This document shows, piece by piece, positions 7,565 to 24,440 of a stretch of 60,219 nucleotides of DNA. How positions within the stretch are numbered: the stretch's first letter is position 1; the number at the start of each line of letters is the position of its first letter. The notes under the pieces are model-generated. The model was not told the origin of the DNA. It ran no database searches and was given only the letters and a program-made list of their open reading frames with translations. The DNA lies in assembly GCA_040880805.1 (NCBI GenBank), contig JBBDHW010000046.1, positions 1-60,219 on the forward strand. The letters are read 5' to 3'. This stretch comes from Acidimicrobiia bacterium. GTDB lineage: Bacteria; Actinomycetota; Acidimicrobiia; IMCC26256; DASPTH01. The translations under genes and the position numbers were made by a program.

Positions 7565-8185
7565 GTGAGCGTCATGCGGGGCCCCGTTCAACGCGCGATG
7601 CGACTCGAGTACCTCACCGTGGGGTGGAACACGCTCGAAGTCGTCGTGACGATCGCGCTCGGGATCGCGTCAGGCTCGCTCGCCCTCGTCGCCTTCGGCC
7701 TGGACTCGCTGGTGGAGATCTTCGCTTCCGTCACCGTGCTGTGGCAGCTGCACCGCGGGGGCGTCGCGACCCCGCGCGCGATGGCAATGGTGGGGATCGC
7801 GTTCCTCGCCCTCGCGGGCCTCCTCCTCACCAGCGCCGCGATTGCGCTCGCGGCCGGACACGAGGCCGACGACTCTCCGGTCGGCATCGCGTACCTCGCA
7901 GTGACAGCGTTGGTGATGTTCCTGCTGGCGCACCAGAAGCGCATGCTGAGCTTGACGCTCGTAAACCACCCGCTTGCGACAGAAGCCCGCCTCACGTTCC
8001 TCGACGGCGTCCTCGCGACGAGCGTGCTTGCCGCGCTCGTCGCCAACGCACTGGCAGGCGTGTGGTGGGCCGATCCGTTGGGCGCCGCGGTTGTCGGTGC
8101 GGTTGCGATCGGTGAGGGAATCGACGCGTGGCGTGACAGTCGCGATCCGTCGCGAATGGTGGAGGAGAGGAACTCAGGGTGCTAG
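7565..8185 (+). CDS. Cation diffusion facilitator-like membrane protein
   Basis: 206 residues with about five to six hydrophobic helices. The N-terminal segment WNTLEVVVTIALGIASGSLA followed by LVAFGLDSLVEIFASVTVLW is the diagnostic part of a CDF-like family of small cation transporters, with the conserved Asp of FGLDS in the metal-site helix; a second acidic site is LTFLDGVLAT. It lacks a cytoplasmic C-terminal metal-binding domain. It is likely a proton-coupled efflux protein for divalent cations; the metal is unknown. GTG 7565 or ATG 7574 may be the start. Its 3' end overlaps the convergent F420-type oxidoreductase gene by 4 bp. Confidence 0.8.
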   Translation: MSVMRGPVQRAMRLEYLTVGWNTLEVVVTIALGIASGSLALVAFGLDSLVEIFASVTVLWQLHRGGVATPRAMAMVGIAFLALAGLLLTSAAIALAAGHEADDSPVGIAYLAVTALVMFLLAHQKRMLSLTLVNHPLATEARLTFLDGVLATSVLAALVANALAGVWWADPLGAAVVGAVAIGEGIDAWRDSRDPSRMVEERNSGC

Positions 8186-8628
8186 TGGTCGCGCGCCTGG
8201 GGCGGGTTGTCGGCGAGCGGGATGTCGGGAGCGGAGAGGTGCTCGGCCACGATCGTTACCGTGACGCGAACCTGTCCCGGCCGGTCGAACGGGTAGCGAT
8301 CGACGCCCATGTAGTGGTGCGCGAGGCCGTCGATGAATGTGTGGTCGGGGTCGTCTTCCATGCGAGCACGGCCGCGGATCTCGACGTATCGATTCGGGTT
8401 GTTGCGATGCGCCACCGCCATCGTGACGCGATCGTCGCGCAGGAGGTTGCGGTACTTCTTCCGGTCCTTGGTGGTGCTGAAGCGCACATACTCGCCGTCG
8501 AACATGAGCCCGACCGGCGTGACCGACAGCATCCCGTCGGGCCGCACCGTCGCCACGAACCCCGTGGGCTTGTCGGTGAGGATGTCGTGCACGCTCTCGG
8601 GGATCGGGAGGCTTTCGGGACTCGGCAT
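8182..8628 (-). CDS. PPOX-class F420-dependent oxidoreductase
   Basis: 148 residues of split-β-barrel fold. KPTGFVATVRPDGMLSVTPV followed by FSTTKDRKKYRNLLRDDRVT is the signature of the F420/flavin PPOX-class family, and VEIRGRARMEDDPDHTFID continues it. Members in Actinobacteria use deazaflavin F420 to reduce diverse compounds. A cytoplasmic dimer is expected. It is divergent from dcd (18 bp between starts), so the two promoters must overlap or read into each other's 5' ends. Confidence 0.85.
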   Translation of the reverse strand: MPSPESLPIPESVHDILTDKPTGFVATVRPDGMLSVTPVGLMFDGEYVRFSTTKDRKKYRNLLRDDRVTMAVAHRNNPNRYVEIRGRARMEDDPDHTFIDGLAHHYMGVDRYPFDRPGQVRVTVTIVAEHLSAPDIPLADNPPQARDH

Positions 8629-8646
8629 GCGGATAGCCTCGCTGAT

Positions 8647-9828
8647 GTGGCAACGCCGCGGGCAACTACCTGGGATCTCGCGCCCGACGCAGTTGGCGTC
8701 CTGCCGTCACAGTGGATCGACAAGGCGCTCGCCTCGGGTGTCATCCGTGCACCCCGGCGAGACCCGGTTCCTTCCGGCAACGTCCAGCCGGCGAGCCTCG
8801 ACCTTCGACTTGGTCCGAAGGCGTACCGGATCCGCGCCAGCTTTCTGCCCGACAAGGAGACCGTCAACAGCAAGCTCGCCCACTACGCACTGGAAGAATT
8901 CGACCTGACGCGCGGACACGTCCTCGAGCCGAATTGCCCGTATCTGATCCCACTCGTCGAACGACTCGCACTTCCGAGCTTCGTGAGAGCGAAGGCCAAC
9001 CCCAAGAGCTCGACGGGCCGCCTCGACATCTTCACACGTGTGATCACGGACCGGAGCCAGACCTTCGACGAGATCGCGTCGGGCTACAACGGGCCCCTCT
9101 ATCTCGAGGTTGTCTCTCGCACTTTCACCGTCCGCGCCCGTGCGGGATTGTCACTGAACCAGCTGCGGCTCCTGGTCGGGAAGCCGGGTGTAGAAGACGA
9201 CGGGGTCCCGCGGGACCGGGTCTTGTTCAAGAACGACGTCACTCTGTCTGGCAGCCGCGTGGCGAGCGACGACAAGGGTGTGTACCTCAGCCTCGATTTG
9301 GAAGGCGACGCAGACGGTGTGGTCGGCCTCCGCGCGAAGCGGAACAGTCGGCTCCTCGATCTGTCGCTCACGGATCATTACGACGCGCGCGACTTCTGGG
9401 AACCGGTCGTGCGGGAGCGTGACGTCCCGCGTGTCGTGCTCGAGCCTGAGGAGTTCTACCTCATGCTTTCCGAGGAGGCGGTGCGGATACCCGCTGACTA
9501 CGCGGCAGAGATGAGCCCGTACACGTCCAGCGGTGAGCTGCGTACCCACTACGCAGGCTTCTTCGATCCCGGCTTCGGCCAGGATCCCGACCGATCGCTC
9601 CGCGGGAGCCGGGCAGCACTCGAGGTTCGCGCCCACGACGTTCCGTTTGCGGTCGAACAAGGGCAACAGGTGTGCCGGCTGACGTTCGAGCGCATGCTCG
9701 AAGCGCCCGCGTACTTGTACGGTCAAGAGCTCGGATCGAATTACCAGGCCCAGCGCCTCACACTGAGCAAGCACTTCCGCTTCCCACGTCGCGAGGGCGA
9801 CCAACTCAGCCTGTGGGCGACCGCCTGA
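8647..9828 (+). CDS. dcd: 2'-deoxycytidine 5'-triphosphate deaminase, long form
   Basis: 393 residues, the long two-domain type of dCTP deaminase, which makes dUTP for thymidylate synthesis. The N-terminal half shows NVQPASLDLRLGPKAYRIRA, SFVRAKANPKSSTGRLDIFT and TRVITDRSQTFDEIASGYNG (the SSxxR-type phosphate-binding and active-site region). The C-terminal half repeats the fold with SRAALEVRAHDVPFAVEQGQ and ends with GSNYQAQRLTLSKHF. I chose GTG 8647, where family-like sequence begins; the frame is open further up but runs through the divergent gene. The stop is 2 bp before tag, so both are probably co-transcribed. Confidence 0.88.
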   Translation: MATPRATTWDLAPDAVGVLPSQWIDKALASGVIRAPRRDPVPSGNVQPASLDLRLGPKAYRIRASFLPDKETVNSKLAHYALEEFDLTRGHVLEPNCPYLIPLVERLALPSFVRAKANPKSSTGRLDIFTRVITDRSQTFDEIASGYNGPLYLEVVSRTFTVRARAGLSLNQLRLLVGKPGVEDDGVPRDRVLFKNDVTLSGSRVASDDKGVYLSLDLEGDADGVVGLRAKRNSRLLDLSLTDHYDARDFWEPVVRERDVPRVVLEPEEFYLMLSEEAVRIPADYAAEMSPYTSSGELRTHYAGFFDPGFGQDPDRSLRGSRAALEVRAHDVPFAVEQGQQVCRLTFERMLEAPAYLYGQELGSNYQAQRLTLSKHFRFPRREGDQLSLWATA

Positions 9829-9830
9829 AC

Positions 9831-10379
9831 GTGTTGCGTTGCGCGTGGGCGGGCACGGACCCGTTGATGGTCGAGTACCACGACACCGAGTGGGGCGTTC
9901 CCGAGCACGACGACCGTCGGCTCTTCGAGTTGCTCACCCTCGAAGGCGCGCAAGCCGGGCTGAGCTGGACCACGATCCTGCGGAAGCGCGAAGGGTACCG
10001 GGCGGCGTTCGCCGGCTTCGACCCGCAGGTCGTTGCCGCGTTCACGGGGCGCGACGTCGAGCGTCTCGTCACCGATCCGTCGATCGTGCGTCACCGCGGC
10101 AAGATCGAGTCGACGGTCAACAACGCTCGCGCGGTGCTCACCGTGCAGGAGGAGATCGGGAGCTTGGATCGTTACGTCTGGGGTTTCGTCGACGGCGCGC
10201 CGCTGGTGTCGAGCTTCGAGCAGCTCGACGAGTTGCCCACGAGCACGGCAGAGTCGGCGGCGTTGAGCAAAGACCTGAAGCGGCGCGGGTTCCGCTTCGT
10301 CGGGCCCACCACCGTCTACGCGTTCATGCAGGCCGCGGGCCTCGCCGACGATCATCTCGTCGGTTGCTTCCGCCGATAA
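9831..10379 (+). CDS. tag: DNA-3-methyladenine glycosylase I
   Basis: 182 residues. RCAWAGTDPLMVEYHDTEWG is the signature N-terminus of TagI, which removes 3-methyladenine from alkylated DNA; LEGAQAGLSWTTILRKREGY and FRFVGPTTVYAFMQAAGLAD complete the helix-hairpin-helix core. Cys4 and the late His/Cys of DDHLVGCFRR fit the Zn site of the family. It starts with GTG 2 bp after the dcd stop, so translation is probably coupled, pairing two DNA-quality functions (nucleotide pool and base excision). Confidence 0.93.
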   Translation: MLRCAWAGTDPLMVEYHDTEWGVPEHDDRRLFELLTLEGAQAGLSWTTILRKREGYRAAFAGFDPQVVAAFTGRDVERLVTDPSIVRHRGKIESTVNNARAVLTVQEEIGSLDRYVWGFVDGAPLVSSFEQLDELPTSTAESAALSKDLKRRGFRFVGPTTVYAFMQAAGLADDHLVGCFRR

Positions 10380-10384
10380 CGGCA

Positions 10385-12604
10385 TCACAAACCCGGCTGG
10401 AACTCCGCAGTGAGCGGGGCCGGCAACGTTTCGGCGTTCTCGAGCGCCTCGATGAGGAGCTCGGCGATGTCCTGCACCTTCACGTCCGAGTCGCGACCCT
10501 TCTCCTTCACGCCGTCGTCCATCATCACGTAGCAGAAGGGGCACGCCACTGCGATGCGCGCCGCGCCGGTGTCGAGCGCCTCTTCGGTGCGCTCGATGTT
10601 GACCTTCTTGCCGGTGTGCTCCTCCATCCACATGCGCGCGCCGCCTGCGCCGCAACACATGCCGCGCGTGCCGTTGCGCGGCATCTCGACGACCTCGATG
10701 CCGGCGATCGATCCGATCACGTTGCGCGGCGCGAGATACACGTCGTTGTGGCGTCCGAGATAGCAGCTGTCGTGGTAGGTGACGCGCTCGTCGATCGTGG
10801 CTCCCGCGAGCGACAGGCGTCGGTCGGCAACGAGCTGCGCGAGTAGCTGTGAGTGGTGCACCACCTCGTAGTGACCACCGAGCTGCGGGTACTCGTTCTT
10901 CAGCGTGTTGAAGCAGTGCGGGCACTGCGTGATGATCTTCTTTACCGCGAGCGCCTCGAGCGCCTCGACGTTCTGCATCGCGAGCATCTGGAAGATGTAC
11001 TCGTTGCCCGAACGGCGCGCGGGGTCGCCGGTGCAGAGTTCGCTTGGTCCGAGGATCGCAAAGTCGATGCCCGCGCGCTGCAACAGCTTCGCGACCGCCC
11101 GACTGGTCTTCTTGTTGCGGTCGTCGAACGAACCCGCGCAGCCGATCCAGTAGAGATATTCATGGTCGAGCGGGCCCGAGCCGGCATCGACGATCGTCAC
11201 GCCATCGAGCTCGGCGGCCCACTCGCCGCGATCGGCCTGGTTCATCCCGTACACGTTCGATGAGTTCTCCATCGCCCGGTAGGTGTTCCCGAGCTCGACG
11301 GGGAAGTCGCTCTCCATCAGCGACAGGTACCGCCGCATGTCGAGGATCTTGTCGAGGATCTCGATGTTCACCGGGCAGATCTCGTCGCACGCCTTGCACG
11401 ACGTGCACGCCCAGAGTTCCTCCGACGTGATGCGCTCGAACATGGAGTTGGCGGCGATCGTGACGTCACGCGGCACACCGACCGGTGGCGACACGACCGG
11501 GTCGCCGGTGCCCGCCATCACCTCCCCCACCTTCAGCACGATCTCGCGCGGGTCGAGCGGCTTCCCCGTGAGCGTGGCGGGGCACACCGACGTGCACCGC
11601 CCACACACCGTGCACGCGTCGGTGTCGAGCAGCTGTTTCCACGTGAAGTCCTCGACGGTGGACGCGCCGAACGCGTCGAGCTCCGTCTCCATCAGGTTCG
11701 GGAGGGGCTTCATCGCCCCCTTCGGCCGGTCCCTGTCGGCCAGGTACATGTTCATCGGCGACGTGATCATGTGGCGGAGCTTGGTGGTGGGCAGGATCAC
11801 GAGGAACGCGACGAACGCGACGAAGTGCGCGCCCCACATGTACCTGTGCGCTTGCTGGAGGCCGCCGTTCGACCACGACTCGAACAGTGACGACAGCGGG
11901 TACCCGACGAACGACCACTCCTCGAAGTCGGGCCGGCCTCTGAGCGCGATGCGGAACGCCTCGGTGAAGAAGCCGGTGACCGCGATCACGAGGAACGTTC
12001 CCAGGATCACCGCGTCTTCGGGCCTGGTCTTGATGCGGATGCGGTAGGGGCGCTCGATGTAGCGCCGACCGATCGCCCAGAGGATGCCGACGACGAACAC
12101 GACGCCCGCGAGATCAGCGGCGAACGCGTACCCCTGGTAGATCCCACCGTGCAGGAACTTGAGGTTGTCGGGCAGTTGGTGGTTGATCTCGAGCACGACC
12201 GTCGCGATGAACAGCCATATGAACCCGAAGTAGATGGCCGAGTGCATCATCCCGGCCGCGGGATCGCGTAGCAGTGTCCGCATCCACACGCCGGCGCGGA
12301 AGTCGGCCAGCCGGCGGTGGAGATTGCGTTTCGTGGTGCTCCGGTCGTCGGGCTTGCCGCGCTCGTAATTGCGGACACGCTGGCTCACCAGCCACGCGCA
12401 CACCAACAGCATCACCGCGGTGCTCGAGTAGAACGCCCAGTACATCGCGTCGGGCACGTTGACGAAGTCGTGCCGTGTGATCCTCGAGCGTTCCGTCCAC
12501 TCGGTGAGCCGCGGCGCCATGCCCGACGCGAGTGCGAACAGCGCGACGAGCACGCCGACTACCAAGACGAGCTGATGCGGTTTCGGCAGCTTCAGTCTGC
12601 GCAC
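10385..12604 (-). CDS. Membrane Fe-S oxidoreductase, heterodisulfide reductase-like
   Basis: 739 residues. The N-terminal 300 or so have about six hydrophobic helices resembling the nitrate-reductase γ/HdrE cytochrome b domain. Then come two 4Fe-4S motifs (CTVCGRCTSVCP and CTSCKACDEICP) and two CCG (HdrD/GlpC-type) domains: YWIGCAGSFDDRN with CPHCFNTLKNEYP, and YHDSCYLGRHNDVY with MCCGAGGARMWMEE. This layout is that of membrane oxidoreductases thought to pass electrons from ETF or another donor to menaquinone. No etfAB is adjacent, so the donor is open. It is convergent with tag, 5 bp apart, and followed upstream by the cNMP gene on the same strand. Confidence 0.9.
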   Translation of the reverse strand: MRRLKLPKPHQLVLVVGVLVALFALASGMAPRLTEWTERSRITRHDFVNVPDAMYWAFYSSTAVMLLVCAWLVSQRVRNYERGKPDDRSTTKRNLHRRLADFRAGVWMRTLLRDPAAGMMHSAIYFGFIWLFIATVVLEINHQLPDNLKFLHGGIYQGYAFAADLAGVVFVVGILWAIGRRYIERPYRIRIKTRPEDAVILGTFLVIAVTGFFTEAFRIALRGRPDFEEWSFVGYPLSSLFESWSNGGLQQAHRYMWGAHFVAFVAFLVILPTTKLRHMITSPMNMYLADRDRPKGAMKPLPNLMETELDAFGASTVEDFTWKQLLDTDACTVCGRCTSVCPATLTGKPLDPREIVLKVGEVMAGTGDPVVSPPVGVPRDVTIAANSMFERITSEELWACTSCKACDEICPVNIEILDKILDMRRYLSLMESDFPVELGNTYRAMENSSNVYGMNQADRGEWAAELDGVTIVDAGSGPLDHEYLYWIGCAGSFDDRNKKTSRAVAKLLQRAGIDFAILGPSELCTGDPARRSGNEYIFQMLAMQNVEALEALAVKKIITQCPHCFNTLKNEYPQLGGHYEVVHHSQLLAQLVADRRLSLAGATIDERVTYHDSCYLGRHNDVYLAPRNVIGSIAGIEVVEMPRNGTRGMCCGAGGARMWMEEHTGKKVNIERTEEALDTGAARIAVACPFCYVMMDDGVKEKGRDSDVKVQDIAELLIEALENAETLPAPLTAEFQPGL

Positions 12605-12631
12605 GCGCGAAACCTACCGCGACCCAAAGGC

Positions 12632-13054
12632 TCAAACAGTCTTGGCGTCCTCCACCCGCAGCCGGCGCGCCAAGCCGGCGAGCAGCTTCCTGGCGAAGCC
12701 CGGAACGGTGTCGAGCAGTTCGTCGAACGCGCGCTGCCCGAGCTTGGCCAGCTCCATCTCGGTCTCCGCGATCACGCTCGCGTTGCGCGGCGCGCGGTCG
12801 AGCAGGGCGAGGTCGCCGAAGAACCCACCCGGGCCGAGCTCGGCCACCTTCTTTCCATGGCGTTCCACGCGCGCCTGGCCGCCGAGGATCACGAAGAAGT
12901 CGGCCCCCGCCGCACCCTCGGTGACGACCGCCTTCCCGGCCGGTACGCGCACGGGCTCGGCCTGCTTCGCGACGAGTTGGAGCTCTTTGTTCGACAGCGC
13001 CGAGAAGAGCGGGACCGCGGCGAGGTGGGAGACGAACGGGTCGGAACGGGCCAT
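12632..13054 (-). CDS. Cyclic nucleotide-binding domain protein
   Basis: 140 residues consisting of a single cNMP-binding β-barrel: FVSHLAAVPLFSALSNKELQ, VVTEGAAGADFFVILGGQAR and GPGGFFGDLALLDRAPRNAS, the last being the phosphate-binding cassette with Gly-Asp/Arg. There is no helix-turn-helix, so it is a sensor or regulatory subunit, not a Crp-type DNA binder. I start at ATG 13054, since the 24 residues further up (to 13126) are unlike the family and overlap the dnaK promoter region. Same strand as the Fe-S oxidoreductase, 27 bp before it. Confidence 0.85.
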   Translation of the reverse strand: MARSDPFVSHLAAVPLFSALSNKELQLVAKQAEPVRVPAGKAVVTEGAAGADFFVILGGQARVERHGKKVAELGPGGFFGDLALLDRAPRNASVIAETEMELAKLGQRAFDELLDTVPGFARKLLAGLARRLRVEDAKTV

Positions 13055-13110
13055 GACTGCAGAATGTACAGAGATTTTCGGGCTCAGGGAATGGTGAACC
13101 CGTACCGAAA

Positions 13111-13131
13111 GTTGATAACGACACACTCAAG
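13111..13131 (+). promoter_or_regulatory. HAIR-like HspR operator before dnaK
   Basis: GTTGATA-N7-ACTCAAG. The right arm equals the HAIR consensus arm ACTCAAG; the left matches four of seven bases of CTTGAGT. The invariant TTGA-N11-TCAA spacing is kept. It lies 58 bp before the dnaK ATG, with hspR in the same operon. Confidence 0.6.
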
Positions 13132-13189
13132 CTTCTAGCATCCGGGCCTACCAAGGTCTCAGCGGAGCAAGCATCAGGAGGCAATTCCC

Positions 13190-15035
<1,846 letters not shown>

Positions 15036-15043
<8 letters not shown>

Positions 15044-15572
15044 GCCGGGCGGCCGCGAGCCCGACGACACCTTCGACGAGGACATCGCGGCTGACGAAGC
15101 CGCGGCTGTCGTCGAGTCGGATATCGTGGAGCTCGAGCACGAGCGCACGGAACTCGTCGACACGCTGCGGCGCGTGCAGGCCGACTTCGAGAACTATCGC
15201 AAGCGCGTCCTGCGCGAGCAGACCGCGCTCGTCGACCGCGCGACCGACCGGATCGTGGAAGAACTGCTTCCCGTGCTCGACTCGTTCGAAGGCGCACTCT
15301 CGAGCATCGCGGCCGACACACCCGAGATGGAGAAGCTGCTCGACGGAGTGAACGGCATCCGCGCGCAGCTCATGGGCGTGCTGGAGAAGGCCGGCCTCGA
15401 GCCCATCGCCGCCAACGACGCCGCGTTCGACCCGAACGAGCACGAAGCGGTGCTCCAGGACGAAGGCGACGCCGAGCCGCGCGTCGGCGAGACGATGCGT
15501 ACGGGGTATCGCCTGAAGGGCAAGGTCATCCGTCCGGCAATGGTGAAGGTGACCCGCCAGTGCAGCGAGTGA
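15036..15572 (+). CDS. grpE: Nucleotide exchange factor GrpE
   Basis: 178 residues from GTG 15036, overlapping the end of dnaK by 8 bp; GGTGAG just upstream serves as its ribosome site (GTG 15027 would add three residues). An acidic N-terminus precedes the long dimerising helix [20 protein letters not shown], and the β-wing [20 protein letters not shown] is diagnostic. It releases ADP from DnaK. The overlap implies translational coupling. Confidence 0.95.
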
Positions 15573-15582
15573 GCCAATAGAG

Positions 15583-16728
15583 ATGGCACCGCAGCGCGAG
15601 TGGTTCGAGAAGGACTACTACGAGGTGCTCGGCGTGCTCCGGAGCGCGTCCGAGAAAGACATCGCGCGCGCGTACCGCAAGCTCGCGAAGCAGTACCACC
15701 CCGACGCGAACGCGGGAGACAAAGACGCCGAAGAGCGCTTCAAGGAGATCTCCGCCGCGCACGACGTGCTGGGTGACGCGGAGAAGCGCAAGGAGTACGA
15801 CGAGGTCCGCGAGATGGTCGCGTCCGGTGTCGGTCCGGGTGGCTTCGGCGGCCGCGGGCCCGGTGGATACCAGAACATCCGGTTCGAAGACGTCGGTGAC
15901 ATGGGCGGCTTCGGCGACATCCTCGGCAACCTCTTCGGTGCACGTGGCGGCGCGCGCCAACGCGCGCGCGGTCCCGCGGGCCCGCAACGCGGTCACGACC
16001 TCGAGACCGAGTTGTATCTCGACTTCCTCGACGCGGTGCACGGCGTCACCACGTCAGTGAGCATCACGTCGGAGGCGCCGTGCTCGGTATGCGGTGGGAG
16101 CGGCGCGAAGCCGGGCACACTTCCCGACGTGTGCAGCACGTGTGGAGGCTCCGGAGCGGTCGCCGTCGATCAGGGGCCGTTCTCGTTCTCGCAGGTGTGC
16201 CCTACGTGCGGTGGCCGCGGCACGGTGGTCAAGGACAAGTGCAAGCACTGCAAAGGACGCGGCGTCGAGATCCGTCCGCGCACGGTGAAGGTGCGGGTGC
16301 CCGCTGGTGTCGACGACGGGCAGCGCATCCGTGTGAAAGGACGCGGCACGCCGGGTCTCAACGGCGGCCCTCCCGGTGACCTCTACGTCGTCGTCCACGT
16401 GGCCCCGCACACGATCTTCGGGCGCAGCGGCAAGAGTGACCTCACGGTGAAGGTGCCGATCACCTTCCCCGAAGCTGCACTCGGCACGCAGGTGAAGGTA
16501 CCCACGCTCGACTCGCCCGTCACCGTGAAGGTGCCGCCCGGCACGCAGAGCGGCAAGACGGTGCGCGTACGCGGGCGTGGGATCCAGCGCGGATCGGGTG
16601 ATCCCGGCGCGCTGCTCGTCACGTTCGACGTCGTCGTTCCGTCCGAGCTCGACGACGACGCGCGCAAGACCGTCGCAGAGCTTGCCGAGAAGCTGCCCGG
16701 CAACCCGCGCGAGTACCTGGGGGTGTGA
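15583..16728 (+). CDS. dnaJ: Co-chaperone DnaJ (Hsp40)
   Basis: 381 residues, class A. The J domain (about 8-73) contains the HPD tripeptide in [16 protein letters not shown]; a Gly/Phe-rich linker follows, then a zinc domain with four CxxCxGxG-type repeats ([42 protein letters not shown]) and the two C-terminal substrate domains. It stimulates DnaK ATPase activity and delivers unfolded proteins. 10 bp after grpE; the stop is followed at once by hspR. Confidence 0.97.
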   Translation: MAPQREWFEKDYYEVLGVLRSASEKDIARAYRKLAKQYHPDANAGDKDAEERFKEISAAHDVLGDAEKRKEYDEVREMVASGVGPGGFGGRGPGGYQNIRFEDVGDMGGFGDILGNLFGARGGARQRARGPAGPQRGHDLETELYLDFLDAVHGVTTSVSITSEAPCSVCGGSGAKPGTLPDVCSTCGGSGAVAVDQGPFSFSQVCPTCGGRGTVVKDKCKHCKGRGVEIRPRTVKVRVPAGVDDGQRIRVKGRGTPGLNGGPPGDLYVVVHVAPHTIFGRSGKSDLTVKVPITFPEAALGTQVKVPTLDSPVTVKVPPGTQSGKTVRVRGRGIQRGSGDPGALLVTFDVVVPSELDDDARKTVAELAEKLPGNPREYLGV

Positions 16729-16729
16729 C

Positions 16730-17125
16730 ATGGCCAACGACAGTCGCGACCGCGCGCTCTACATCATCTCCGTCGCAGCAGAGCTCGCGGGTGTGCACCC
16801 GCAGACGCTGCGCATCTACGAGCGCAAGGGCCTGATCGAGCCCAGCCGCACCGAGGGGCGCAGCCGCCGCTACTCCGACCGTGACATCGCGCTGCTCCAA
16901 CACATCCAGCAGCTCACCAACGCGGGTGTCAGCCTTGCCGGAGTGCGCAAGGTGCTCGAGCTCGAAGCGGAGCTCGACGGCGCACGCGCGCACGTCGACG
17001 AGCTCCGCGCCGAGATCGAGCAGGCTCGCGAGGAGCTTCGCCGTGCCGTGCAGGAAGTGCACCGCACGTACCGGCGCGATCTGGTCCCGCTCGGCCGATC
17101 GGTGGTCCGGGCCCGCCCGGGCTGA
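16730..17125 (+). CDS. hspR: MerR-family heat-shock repressor HspR
   Basis: 131 residues. The N-terminal winged helix reads [20 protein letters not shown] then [20 protein letters not shown], typical of HspR, and a coiled-coil dimerisation helix follows (about 75-115). In Actinobacteria HspR with DnaK as co-repressor binds HAIR sites and shuts off dnaK and clpB. ATG 16730 lies one base after the dnaJ stop; the frame is open upstream inside dnaJ but that part is a shadow. Candidate sites stand before dnaK and just downstream, before clpB. Confidence 0.95.
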   Translation: MANDSRDRALYIISVAAELAGVHPQTLRIYERKGLIEPSRTEGRSRRYSDRDIALLQHIQQLTNAGVSLAGVRKVLELEAELDGARAHVDELRAEIEQAREELRRAVQEVHRTYRRDLVPLGRSVVRARPG

Positions 17126-17166
17126 TCGCCGCCGCCCCAGCCGCCGTCGAGATCTCCGGGAATAAA

Positions 17167-17187
17167 CTTGACAGCGGTATTGTCAAC
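17167..17187 (+). promoter_or_regulatory. HAIR-like inverted repeat before clpB
   Basis: CTTGACA-N7-TGTCAAC. The arms TTGACA and TGTCAA are perfectly complementary, and the TTGA-N11-TCAA spacing of HAIR elements is kept although the inner two bases differ from the consensus GT/AC. The left arm TTGACA also equals a −35 hexamer, so repressor and polymerase would compete. It is 76 bp before the clpB ATG. Confidence 0.65.
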
Positions 17188-17212
17188 TTTGGGGTACGCC
17201 CGTTCCAACTAC

Positions 17213-17250
17213 GTCCTCCGGACTAGTCCTCCGGACTAGTCCTCCGGACT
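17213..17250 (+). repeat. Three 13-bp tandem repeats in the clpB leader
   Basis: GTCCTCCGGACTA occurs three times head to tail (the third loses its last base). Each unit contains CCTCC, the anti-Shine-Dalgarno sequence, and GGACTAGTCC at the unit joints is itself palindromic. The last CCTC (17241-17244) can pair with the clpB ribosome site GAGG (17252-17255) across a 7-base loop. Confidence 0.85.
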
Positions 17251-17263
17251 CGAGGTACAACGC

Positions 17264-19835
<2,572 letters not shown>

Positions 19836-19849
<14 letters not shown>

Positions 19850-20323
19850 CGCCCACAGGTGACGCAGGTTCGGTGCTTGGTGACGCGCCGACGATGACGG
19901 AGCCCGTCATGCCGAAGGCGAAGTGGCCGGGGAGGTGGCAGGCGAACAGCACCTTCCCGGGCGCGTGGAACGCGTACGTGGTCACGCCGGTCTCGTGCGG
20001 TGGGATCGACACCTCGCCGGGTACGGGTGGGTGCCACGCCTCGTGGCCCTGCTGATGACGGGCGTGGACCTCGTCGCCGCCGATGATGAACTCGTGGTTG
20101 AGGAAGTCGCGGTTCACCACTTCGAAGCGCACCTCGGTGTGGGGCACGACGTGGATCCGCGAGGGCGTGAACCGGCTGTCCTGTACCACGAGCCGCACGG
20201 TGACGGTGCCAGGACCGAGCACGGGCGGTCCGTCGTCACCCGACGCCGCGCCCCCCGATCCGCCGACGGTCACCACGCCGAACGTGGTGACCGCGGCCGC
20301 GAACAACAGCGAGCCGACGACCC

Positions 20324-20327
<4 letters not shown>
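19836..20327 (-). CDS. Exported cupredoxin-like copper protein
   Basis: 163 residues. An N-terminal signal sequence ([20 protein letters not shown]) is followed by a cupredoxin barrel. Likely type 1 copper ligands are His in NHEFIIGG and the C-terminal cluster [11 protein letters not shown] (Cys, His, Met), near the end as expected. This suggests electron transfer or copper handling outside the membrane. ATG 20327 overlaps the stop of the DUF2330 gene (ATGA), so both are one operon. The 3' end overlaps the convergent clpB by 14 bp. Confidence 0.85.
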
Positions 20328-24086
<3,759 letters not shown>

Positions 24087-24093
24087 TGCCCCC

Positions 24094-24276
24094 TTACCGC
24101 ACCCGACGGCGGGCGCGAACTCCACCGATCACCAGGGAGCACGGGATGCAGCGCAGCGGCCCGTTGTCGCGGGGTGGGGGCACCAGGCACTGGGCGCACC
24201 AGGGTTGGCCGCACTCCTCGCACTGCGCAACCGCGTGCTCGGTCCAGTGCTTCGTGCAGTTCGACACCCCAGCCAT
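24094..24276 (-). CDS. Small cysteine-rich zinc-ribbon-like protein
   Basis: 60 residues with CxxC pairs: CTKHWTEHAVAQCEECGQPW, CAQCL and CIPC. The Cys/His spacing resembles a B-box or zinc-ribbon knuckle. It is encoded against the purine genes, between purD and purB, and its start is 11 bp from repeat copy B. Possibly a small metal-binding protein; no specific family named. Confidence 0.55.
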   Translation of the reverse strand: MAGVSNCTKHWTEHAVAQCEECGQPWCAQCLVPPPRDNGPLRCIPCSLVIGGVRARRRVR

Positions 24277-24287
24277 CCTCCTGGCCC

Positions 24288-24344
24288 GGTCGACTCCGCT
24301 TCGGCGTCCGGGCTCCGCCCACGCCTCCGCTTCGTCTCCTCTGG
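24288..24344 (+). repeat. Interspersed repeat, copy B
   Basis: 57-bp copy of the family at 21380-21438, in the same orientation, located between purD and purB just upstream of the cysteine-rich small gene. It is closer to copy C in its middle section (CCGCCCACGCCTCCGCT in both). Confidence 0.75.
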
Positions 24345-24440
24345 CCCCTCGTCGCCCGCGACCGTCTCTCCCTGCCCAAGTGCAACAGACGGCCCACGCT
24401 CTACCGGGCTCGTAGAGTGTCGGCAGGAGGAAGGGTCCCC